Source of the DNA: DASVWH01 sp036389715
GTDB taxonomy: Bacteria > Acidobacteriota > Blastocatellia > Pyrinomonadales > Pyrinomonadaceae
Length of the DNA: 39,056 nt
Assembly: GCA_036389715.1 (NCBI GenBank)
Contig: DASVWH010000006.1
Coordinates: 1-39,056 of the forward strand
Direction of reading: 5' to 3'
Shown here: in pieces, positions 6,903-13,165 of the stretch
Position numbering within the stretch: the stretch's first letter is position 1
Layout of the letters: each line of letters opens with the position of its first letter
Program-made: the position numbers and the translations under genes
The notes under the pieces: model-generated
What the model saw: only the letters and a program-made list of their open reading frames with translations
Told to the model about the DNA's origin: nothing
Database searches by the model: none

Positions 6903-7680
6903 TAAAGAGCAGATACCGCGGGCGGGCGGCGTCGCGGTCGAACCCGGCGCAAACGAGCCCGGCCGCGAAGGCCCGCTCGAATTCCGCGCGGACGCGCAGT
7001 TGTTCGCGGCGCGCGGCCCGCAGGTCCTGGCGAACGAGCGCGGCCCAATCGCCCGGAATCTCTATCGTCGCCGCCGGGGTCGCGTTCGATTCGGCGGCGC
7101 GGCCTGCCGCCAGCTCGACGACTCGCCTCGAATCCAACTGCCAGTCGGCGAATAGACGGTCGCTGTCGAGGTGTACGCCCTCCAACGGCTCGTGCGGGGG
7201 CGTGATGTAATCCGTGCCGTAGAAATTGACGCCGTAGGAGCGCACGGTGACGCCCAGGCGGTTGAGATTGAAATGGGCGTTACGGGCTCGCATGGGCTCC
7301 CAGGTCCACTTGATAAAGGTTCTTCCTTCGGCAAGCGCGCGCTCGCGCTGAGCCCACTTGAGCCGCGCGCCGAGACCCCTGTTCTGATAGTCCTCACGGA
7401 CAGCCATCATATGCGAATAGCCGATGATCTCATCGCGGCCGCGCACCGCCGCCAGGTGATGCACGAAGCCGACCAGCTCGTCGCCCTCGAATGCGCCGAG
7501 CGTCCAGCCGCCCGCCCGGCGCGAGACGATTAAGTGACGCCGCGGCGAAATCTCTATCTCCGGCAGGCCGAAGACTGCGCGCTGCAACGCGACGCACGCA
7601 TCGAACTCTTCCATCCGCGTGCATTCGCGCACTTCAATCGGGTCTCGCCCGCCGCGGCTCTCCTCTTGCGTCAGTCCCAC
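6895..7680 (-). CDS. GNAT-family acetyltransferase (COG3375-like)
   Basis: The 261-residue protein begins with a GNAT beta strand (DPIEVRECTRMEEFDACVALQRAVFG). The acetyl-CoA-binding motif is in MMAVREDYQNRGLGARLKWAQRE at about residues 92-114, where QNRGLG corresponds to the Q/RxxGxG/A loop. A long C-terminal part with FIKWTWEPMRARNAHFNLNRLG and YGVNFYGTDY matches what I recall of COG3375, a group larger than typical GNATs with unknown acceptor. The start is GTG at 7680; a later ATG at 7614 would remove the first beta strand, so the GTG is preferred, although its ribosome site is weak. The final codons (Ser, Gln, TAG) lie inside the first unit of a heptamer repeat. Distal sequence beyond residue 180 shows no recognised domain. 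Confidence 0.85.
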   Translation of the reverse strand: MGLTQEESRGGRDPIEVRECTRMEEFDACVALQRAVFGLPEIEISPRRHLIVSRRAGGWTLGAFEGDELVGFVHHLAAVRGRDEIIGYSHMMAVREDYQNRGLGARLKWAQRERALAEGRTFIKWTWEPMRARNAHFNLNRLGVTVRSYGVNFYGTDYITPPHEPLEGVHLDSDRLFADWQLDSRRVVELAAGRAAESNATPAATIEIPGDWAALVRQDLRAARREQLRVRAEFERAFAAGLVCAGFDRDAARPRYLLFSQ

Positions 7681-7955
7681 TTCAGTTTCGGGTTCGTAGC
7701 CGGGGCTTCAGAGTTAAATAAAGCGCCCGGACTGTCGGCTGCCGGGCCGAGACGCCGTAGACGTGGTCCAGGGCTCTCAGCCTGTTGTTCTGTTTCCGCG
7801 TGCAGGCTTTTGCGGACGCGTCGGCTGCGTCGCCAAGGCTGCGCGGGCAAGGGAGAAAGGTCACAGGCAAAAGTAGAGCGGGTCAGAGACGCGTCACGGA
7901 TACGGACGGGGAAAATTTTCAGGCTGCGGCCTCCCTGCGTTCTGCTTTTAACCTT

Positions 7956-9335
7956 CTACTTTGATCTCTCCTCGTTGGTCGGCCGGGAGGGAAGCTCGAT
8001 AGTGACCTTGAGGCCGTGCGGGCTGAGGCTTTCGAGCGTCACGCTGCCGCCGAGCACGTCTATCAGGCGGCGCGAGATGACCAGCCCAAGCTCGTTCATG
8101 CAGGCTGCGTTCTCGCTCGGCGCGGTGATGTCTACGGGCTCGAAGATGCGCGACATGTCGCCGATGACCTCGCCGTGATCTTCGATAATGATCTGAAAGC
8201 GAGAGGGGGTCTGGTTTTCAACCTGGATGGAGACGGTCTCGCCCGCCGGGCTGCGGCTGATCGCATTGGCGAAAAAGTTGTAGAGCACCTGGCGCAGCTT
8301 GCCTTCGTCCGAAACGATTGAAGGCAGCTGCGGGCCGGTCGCGCAATCAATGTTGACCTCCTCCTTGCGGGCCAGCCGGGCGACCGCCGCACAGGACTCG
8401 CGCAATGCTTCGCGCAGCGAAAACTCGTGCAGGAAGAGTTCACACTGGCCCGCTTCGAGGCGCGAGAGGTCCACCAGTTGATTAAGACTCGTTTGCAGTT
8501 GGAGGCCGGAAGATTGAATCTTTCCGCAGAAGCGGCGCTGAGACTCCGTCAGGTTCTCGTGTTCGAGCAGTATTTCGGCGAAGCCCAGAATGGAGGTCAG
8601 CGGCGTGCGCAATTCGTGCGACATCCGCCCCAGAAAGAGCGAGCGATAATGGGCCACATGCCGCAGCTCACGATTGGCGTCCTCAAGGGCGCTGCTGTGC
8701 TGCCGCAGCTCTTCGACGAGCTGCTCGATGCGCTGGTGCTGCTCGCGCAGCTCATTGGCGCGGCGCGCATTGCCGACCCCGATGACGACCGGGGCGGCGA
8801 TGAAGCGGATGCCGCTCAGCGCCTCCCTGAGCCGCTCCGGGTAGACCGTGACGGCGATCAGCGCGCCGACGAGCTTGCCGCGCACGTGAATCGGGACCGC
8901 GACGCCCGCGCGCAGTCCAGCCTCTTCGAGCATCCGGCGCAATTGTGAATTGGTCCGGCTCGTGCCCGCGTCGCTCTCGTCCAGCCAGGCTTGCAGCTCG
9001 CCGCCTTCGGTTTCCAGCGACGCAGCGAGCCGCGCAGAGACCTCGCGTCCACTGGCTTGCTCGTAACTCTCGCTCGTGTGAACGGCGCTCTCGACGAGAT
9101 GTCCTTCGGGGCCAAGCAGGTAAATGGCGATGCAGCAGAGGTCCCAGTGGCGCAGGATGATGCTCGAAAAGGCGTCGCAGACATCCGCCGGTGTGCTGAT
9201 GCTGCCGGGCGAGAAAGTTTGAGTGTAGAAGAGTTCGACGATCTCTTCGCCGAGAGAGTTTAGCTCCCTGAGTCTTGCCCCGGCGGGCTTACTCTCCGTG
9301 GTTGCAGGTACGCTTTCTACAGTCAGTTCTTTCAT
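7956..9335 (-). CDS. GAF-domain sensor histidine kinase with degenerate ATP-binding boxes
   Basis: From the ATG at 9335 the protein has 459 residues; a TTG at 9371 would add 12. A GAF-like sensory domain spans about residues 35-190 (HWDLCCIAIYLLGPEGHLVESA, GLRAGVAVPIHVRGKLVGALIAV). A coiled coil of about 195-235 follows (REQHQRIEQLVEELRQHSSALED). The HisKA domain has the phospho-acceptor H240 in GRMSHELRTPLTSILGFAEILL. The HATPase domain has the N-box KLRQVLYNFFANAISRSP. The G1 box reads EDHGEVIG instead of DxGxGI, and the G2 box reads NELGLVISRR instead of GxGLGLxIxxR, so two ATP-lid glycines are replaced. There is no membrane segment, so it is cytosolic. No response regulator is adjacent. 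Its own promoter is at 9418-9447. Confidence 0.88.
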   Translation of the reverse strand: MKELTVESVPATTESKPAGARLRELNSLGEEIVELFYTQTFSPGSISTPADVCDAFSSIILRHWDLCCIAIYLLGPEGHLVESAVHTSESYEQASGREVSARLAASLETEGGELQAWLDESDAGTSRTNSQLRRMLEEAGLRAGVAVPIHVRGKLVGALIAVTVYPERLREALSGIRFIAAPVVIGVGNARRANELREQHQRIEQLVEELRQHSSALEDANRELRHVAHYRSLFLGRMSHELRTPLTSILGFAEILLEHENLTESQRRFCGKIQSSGLQLQTSLNQLVDLSRLEAGQCELFLHEFSLREALRESCAAVARLARKEEVNIDCATGPQLPSIVSDEGKLRQVLYNFFANAISRSPAGETVSIQVENQTPSRFQIIIEDHGEVIGDMSRIFEPVDITAPSENAACMNELGLVISRRLIDVLGGSVTLESLSPHGLKVTIELPSRPTNEERSK

Positions 9336-9417
9336 CTTGACGAGAATGCAATCCCCTCGCTCGAAGCTCAAACGCTCAGGAGGTGGCCCAATTTTCTTTA
9401 AAGTTTAGTTGGTGAAT

Positions 9418-9447
9418 AATATAGAGCGCGGCTTGCGCAGGTGTCAA
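9418..9447 (-). promoter_or_regulatory. Sigma70-type promoter of the histidine kinase gene
   Basis: On the minus strand TTGACA (9447-9442) is followed after 18 bp by TATATT (9423-9418). The predicted start site is near 9411, about 75 nt before the preferred ATG at 9335. The leader contains CACCTCC, which is complementary to a ribosome-binding site, but no clear ribosome site of its own. Confidence 0.7.
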
Positions 9448-9541
9448 CGCGGGGCAGGATTATTCCGCGCAGTTGCTCAAGCGTGCGGCCCGAAGCGCTG
9501 CGCCGCGCGCAACCGGGAGGGGGCGGCCCGACCCTAAATTT

Positions 9542-9569
9542 TTCAAAACGTGTGAGCGTGCGCTATGAT
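9542..9569 (+). promoter_or_regulatory. Candidate promoter for the DUF4388-J-TPR operon
   Basis: TTCAAA (9542-9547, four of six) and TATGAT (9564-9569, five of six) are separated by 16 bp on the plus strand. Predicted transcription would start near 9576, about 58 nt before the leader ORF at 9634. The rest of the roughly 320-bp gap between 9336 and 9656 shows only the divergent kinase promoter. Confidence 0.4.
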
Positions 9570-9633
9570 GCAGGAGGCGGGCGGCTGCGGCGGACGCTCA
9601 AGTCGCCGCCGTAAGTAATAGCGACAGAGGAGC

Positions 9634-9672
9634 ATGGACGCTCCGCAAGCGTTGGCATGGCCGGTCAAATAA
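9634..9672 (+). CDS. Possible 12-codon leader peptide overlapping the DUF4388-J-TPR start
   Basis: GAGGAG sits just upstream of an ATG at 9634 that opens a 12-residue frame (MDAPQALAWPVK) ending with TAA at 9670-9672. The next gene starts at 9657 in another frame, inside this ORF, and has no ribosome site of its own. The short stem ACGCT/AGCGT lies within the ORF. The arrangement fits translational coupling or re-initiation control. It may be fortuitous, since the peptide itself matches nothing I know. Confidence 0.35.
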   Translation: MDAPQALAWPVK

Positions 9673-11189
9673 ACGAGCATCCGCTCGCCGAACTTATCCG
9701 CGAGATAGCGGCCGGAGGTCTCTCGGGCGCACTGCGACTGGCGCGCGAGCCAGCCAAGGCTGTCGTCTATTTCGAGCGCGGCGAGACGGTTTTGACCGTC
9801 TCGAACCTGCGTACCTATCGCCTCTTGGAATGCTTGAAGCGCTGGGGCATCCTGACGGAGCGGCAGGCGGCGCGCTTTCCCGCAACTCTGAGCGACCAGG
9901 AATTGAGCGCCGCGCTCGTCAAGGATGGCGTCTTGAATAATCAGAAGGTAGAGGAACTGGTCGCGCGTCAGGCCTCGGAGACGCTCCGCCCCGTGCTGCT
10001 CTGGACGGATGGCTTCTGGGATTTTGACCCGCGTGTCCGCATCGCGGAAGAGGCTCAGGCCAAGACGGAGGTTCGAGAGCTGTTGATGGAGAGCGCGCGG
10101 CGGCTGCCCGCCGAATTCGTCGTCTCCAGATTCGCCGGAGCACCGCCCATGCTCTCGCCCGCAGCCGAGATACCCGCCGGGATTAACCTTCTTACGGTCG
10201 AAGGCTTCGTGCTCTCGCGCCTGGACGCTCCCATCAGCCTCGGCGACCTGTTGAGCATCAGCGGGCTGCCCGAAGCTGAAACCCTGCGGGCGGTCTACAC
10301 GCTCGCGCTCGGCTCTTTTATCCAGCGCGACCCCTGGCCGCAGGCGCTCACGGCCGACGAGATTGCGAAGGCCCGCGCCGTCAAGACATCGCCGGCAGCC
10401 GCGCCGAAGGCTGCCGAAAGGGGTGCGCCCGAGAAAGCTGCGGCTCCGGCGGCGCCCCCCGAGCTTGACGAGCGCAAAGAGCTTGACAGGCTGTTCGCAC
10501 GTCTGGATGCGGCGGCCGACCATTACGAGATTCTGGGCGTCTACGCTTCGGCCAACGCGGGCGAAGTCAAGCGCGCTTATCATGGGCTGGCCAAGCGTTT
10601 TCACCCGGACCGTTTTCGCAAAGAGACGGAGGCAGGTCTCTACGAGCGCGTCGAGGCGGCCTTCGCGCGCATCGCGCAGGCCTACGAGGTGCTCAAAGAT
10701 AAGCAGACGCGCGCGGCCTACGACAGCAGGCCGGACAGGCCGAAGGCGGCGTCGCGGGAAACGACAGCACCGGCGGACGGACAAGGGCAGGCACGTCCGT
10801 CCGCCGCGCAGCAACCGGACGACTCCTCTGCGAAGTTGGGCGAAGAGAAATTCCGGCAGGGTGTCGCCGCCCTCCGGCAGGGCAATCGCGCGCAGGCCCT
10901 CGCCTGCTTCAAGGAGGCCGCGCGGCTGGTCCCCAGGCAGCCGCAGTACCGGGCCTTTTACGGCCGCGCGATGGCCGGTGACGAGCAGACGCGCCGCAAC
11001 GCAGAGACGGAGTTCAAGGCGGCCATCGCGCTCGATTCAAGCAACGCTTCTTACTACGTCATGCTGGCGGAGCTTTACGCCGACCAGGGGCTGCACCGCA
11101 GGGCCGAGGGCGAGTTGGCGCGAGCCCTCTCCTTTGACCCCCAGAATAAAGCGGCGCAACGGATGCTCGAAAACCTGAGACTGAAATGA
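9657..11189 (+). CDS. DUF4388 - J-domain - TPR protein
   Basis: The 510-residue protein joins three modules. Residues about 5-75 are a DUF4388 (PATAN-like) domain: LAELIREIAAGGLSGALRLAR, then AVVYFERGETVLTVSN. Residues about 288-355 form a J domain, with helix II/III loop HPD at 316-318 (AKRFHPDRFRKE) and YEILGVYASANAGEVKRAYH before it. Such domains stimulate Hsp70 (DnaK) ATPases. Residues about 390-505 contain TPR-like helices (FRQGVAALRQGNRAQALACFKEA, AELYADQGLHRRAEGELARAL). An Ala/Pro-rich linker at 243-268 separates the N-terminal half from the J domain. DUF4388 domains occur in gliding- and signalling-related proteins of delta-proteobacteria and acidobacteria, so a role as a DnaK co-chaperone at a signalling or surface complex is a reasonable inference. 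It heads a three-gene plus-strand run. Confidence 0.88.
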   Translation: MAGQINEHPLAELIREIAAGGLSGALRLAREPAKAVVYFERGETVLTVSNLRTYRLLECLKRWGILTERQAARFPATLSDQELSAALVKDGVLNNQKVEELVARQASETLRPVLLWTDGFWDFDPRVRIAEEAQAKTEVRELLMESARRLPAEFVVSRFAGAPPMLSPAAEIPAGINLLTVEGFVLSRLDAPISLGDLLSISGLPEAETLRAVYTLALGSFIQRDPWPQALTADEIAKARAVKTSPAAAPKAAERGAPEKAAAPAAPPELDERKELDRLFARLDAAADHYEILGVYASANAGEVKRAYHGLAKRFHPDRFRKETEAGLYERVEAAFARIAQAYEVLKDKQTRAAYDSRPDRPKAASRETTAPADGQGQARPSAAQQPDDSSAKLGEEKFRQGVAALRQGNRAQALACFKEAARLVPRQPQYRAFYGRAMAGDEQTRRNAETEFKAAIALDSSNASYYVMLAELYADQGLHRRAEGELARALSFDPQNKAAQRMLENLRLK

Positions 11190-11288
11190 TGAAAGACGGG
11201 CGATGAACGGGGCGCGGCCGGACGGTCTGCGAAGTGGGCCTGCGCCTTTGACTTCCGCCTTCGGCTCTTCTCCTTCATACTTAAACTT

Positions 11289-11990
11289 ATGGCATCTACT
11301 GAGAGCGGTTTTTCGGAAGGCGAGCGGGTGACGGGCGAGGCCTTCGTGCGGCTGGCGTCCGCGACGGATGAGTTTGAGGAATACGCTCACCCGCACGCGA
11401 CGCGCATCGCCAGGCTGGCAGACGAGGTGGCCAGGCTCTTTCGTCTGGCCCAACAGGATCGCGTGTCGCTCAAGATAGCGGCGCTCGCGCACGACCTCGG
11501 CGAGGCTTTGATGGAGCGCGACTACATCAAGCGGGCCGGTGCGCTCTCCGAAGACGAGCGGCTGGACCTGGCGCGCCATCCCATCATCGGCGAGCAGGAG
11601 GCCGCGCGCGCGGGGGCTGACAGGGGAGCGCAGCTTCTCGTCCGCTGGCATCAGGAATGGTGGAACGGCGCGGGCTATCCAGACGCCCTGCGACGCGAGC
11701 AGATACCGCTGGCGGCTCGCATCCTGCGCGTCGCGGATGCCTACGCGGCGCTGACGGACGCACGCCCCTATCGCCCGGCCCTGACCGAAGAAGAGGCGCG
11801 CAAACATCTGGTGGAATGGGCCGGGCTTGAGTTCGACCCGCACGTCGTCAGGGCCTTTTTCTCGCTCCCCGTGATTCCCGAATTGAGATCGCACGCGGCG
11901 GCCGGGCAGCAGCGCGTCCCCGAGCCTGAAATCCTGCGGCTTGAGCCGGAAGCCGAAACCCCGACCTTGATCTCCGGCTCCGGGCTCTAG
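11289..11990 (+). CDS. HD-GYP-like metal-dependent phosphohydrolase
   Basis: The 233-residue protein has an HD-GYP-type core at about residues 30-195. Metal-site motifs are YAHPHATRIARLA (H34, H36), ALAHDLGE (H68, D69), RHPIIGEQEA (H97), RWHQEWWNGAGYP (H121 and the GYP-like triad at 129-131) and PLAARILRVADAYAALT (D150), then RPYRPAL. HD-GYP proteins usually hydrolyse c-di-GMP. Here the canonical HDIGK is HDLGE, so the lysine after the HD pair is Glu; the metal ligands look intact. There is no receiver or other sensory domain, and the C-terminal 40 residues are low-complexity and Pro/Glu-rich. The gene lies 99 bp behind the DUF4388-J-TPR gene and 50 bp before the next one, suggesting an operon. 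c-di-GMP as substrate is inference. Confidence 0.85.
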   Translation: MASTESGFSEGERVTGEAFVRLASATDEFEEYAHPHATRIARLADEVARLFRLAQQDRVSLKIAALAHDLGEALMERDYIKRAGALSEDERLDLARHPIIGEQEAARAGADRGAQLLVRWHQEWWNGAGYPDALRREQIPLAARILRVADAYAALTDARPYRPALTEEEARKHLVEWAGLEFDPHVVRAFFSLPVIPELRSHAAAGQQRVPEPEILRLEPEAETPTLISGSGL

Positions 11991-12040
11991 GCGGCCTCCG
12001 CCCGATTAAGGTTTCAGACTCTTTTTGAGACTTGATAAAG

Positions 12041-12973
12041 ATGCACAAAGGCACAGGCACAATTCCGAACGGTTGGCTCGCATTCGAGCTGAGCGTGCTG
12101 CGTCGCTTGAAGTTTCGGACGGCGGCGCTGGCTTACGCGGGCGAGCCCGAACTGGGTGTTTACCTGAAACGCTGGGGCGTTCGGGTGGCGACCAACGACC
12201 TGGCGCACTGGGCCGCGACGAAGGCCGCCGCCTATATCGAGAACAACACGGAGCGGCTCAGTGAAGAGGAGGTCGCGGCCGTGCTCGAAGACGCCTACGT
12301 CCCGCGACACAAGCTCTCTAACCCGTCGCTGCGCAAGTGGTTCAACGAGACGGACGCCTGGTGGTTCGACAACGTGCGCCGGAACATAGAGGGGCTCGCC
12401 GGGCCGCAGGCGCGCGCCCTGGCGCTTTCTCTCGGGATGGCGGTCGGGGACTACACGCTCTCGTTCGACGAGGAGACGCGGGAATTTCGCCAGCCGCTGT
12501 CGCAGGTTTTCCGGCGCGTCTGGCAAACGCAGCCCGCCCCCGTCAATAACTCGCAGAGCAACACGAGCGCCAATCGTGAAGCGCGTGACTTCGTCGCCGA
12601 GCAGCGCACGGACCTGCTCTACATTCGTCTCCCGCGGGCGAGGAGCATGCGCGAGCAGGCGCGCAATTCCCCGGCGGCCTGGCGCGAGGAATGGCTGCGC
12701 GGCGAGGATGGCTTCTGGGATGAATTTGAGAAGGCGCGGGCCGGGCGGCTCGGGACCAGCGTTATCTCCAAGCAGCAGTACCTGCGCTTCATCGAAGACC
12801 TGCTCCAGGCCGCCCTGCACCTCCCGGCCTGGGCCATCGCGCACGCCGACGACGGCTTCATCTCCACCAACGACCTGATCGAAACCCTCAACCAGGTGCG
12901 CAAAGTCGAGACCATCTACTCCAAGGACTTCTCGGAATTAACGGGCGTCCGCGCGACAATCATCAAGTGCTAG
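12041..12973 (+). CDS. Uncharacterised protein, possibly a degenerate D12-class methyltransferase fold
   Basis: The 310-residue protein (ATG at 12041; a TTG at 12032 would add three) has no membrane segment. I know no family name for it. Some features recall D12-class adenine methyltransferases: an early stretch FRTAALAYAGEPELGVYLKRW, then VRVATND (Asp52 where a cofactor-strand Asp would sit), and DLLYIRLP at 191-198 where D12 enzymes carry a DPPY-type motif after a hydrophobic strand. The N-rich loop PVNNSQSNTSANREARDFVA lies just before it. The C-terminal part (FISTNDLIETLNQVRKVETI) resembles the helical end of such folds. If homologous, the catalytic DPPY is lost. This is a low-confidence structural guess. 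The gene is third in a plus-strand run with a J-domain and an HD-GYP-like protein. Its stop codon merges into a heptamer repeat. Confidence 0.6.
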   Translation: MHKGTGTIPNGWLAFELSVLRRLKFRTAALAYAGEPELGVYLKRWGVRVATNDLAHWAATKAAAYIENNTERLSEEEVAAVLEDAYVPRHKLSNPSLRKWFNETDAWWFDNVRRNIEGLAGPQARALALSLGMAVGDYTLSFDEETREFRQPLSQVFRRVWQTQPAPVNNSQSNTSANREARDFVAEQRTDLLYIRLPRARSMREQARNSPAAWREEWLRGEDGFWDEFEKARAGRLGTSVISKQQYLRFIEDLLQAALHLPAWAIAHADDGFISTNDLIETLNQVRKVETIYSKDFSELTGVRATIIKC

Positions 12974-13160
12974 TGAGCGGTAAGCAGTGAGCAGTAAGCA
13001 GTAAGCAGTGAGCAGTGAGCAGCTATCAACAAGCATTTGATGGTTTCAGCAAGCAGTTGATAGTTAAAGACAGAATCAAGCTCCGGGCTTTTACTGCTCA
13101 TCAGGATTTACTGCTCACTGCTCACTGCTTACTGCTTACTGCTTACTGCTCACTGCTCAC
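12973..13160. repeat. Inverted heptamer-repeat hairpin (GTGAGCA/GTAAGCA type)
   Basis: The left arm (12973-13021) is seven contiguous 7-mers: GTGAGCG, GTAAGCA, GTGAGCA, GTAAGCA, GTAAGCA, GTGAGCA, GTGAGCA. The right arm (13112-13160), read on the minus strand, is GTGAGCA, GTGAGCA, three GTAAGCA, two GTGAGCA. The 49-bp arms therefore match at 46 positions. Inside the 90-nt loop is a second inverted repeat, CTATCAAC (13023-13030) and GTTGATAG (13056-13063). The left arm starts on the G of the upstream gene's TAG stop. Confidence 0.92.
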
Positions 13161-13165
13161 TCCCC

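Noticed and set aside
9543..10814. A long minus-strand frame opposite the DUF4388-J-TPR gene.
   Set aside because: It has low-complexity Arg/Gly/Leu composition with no domain, and the plus-strand gene has clear J and TPR motifs.
12973..13160. Heptamer array considered as a CRISPR.
   Set aside because: Units are 7 bp, contiguous, without spacers, and arranged in inverted arms; no cas gene is present.
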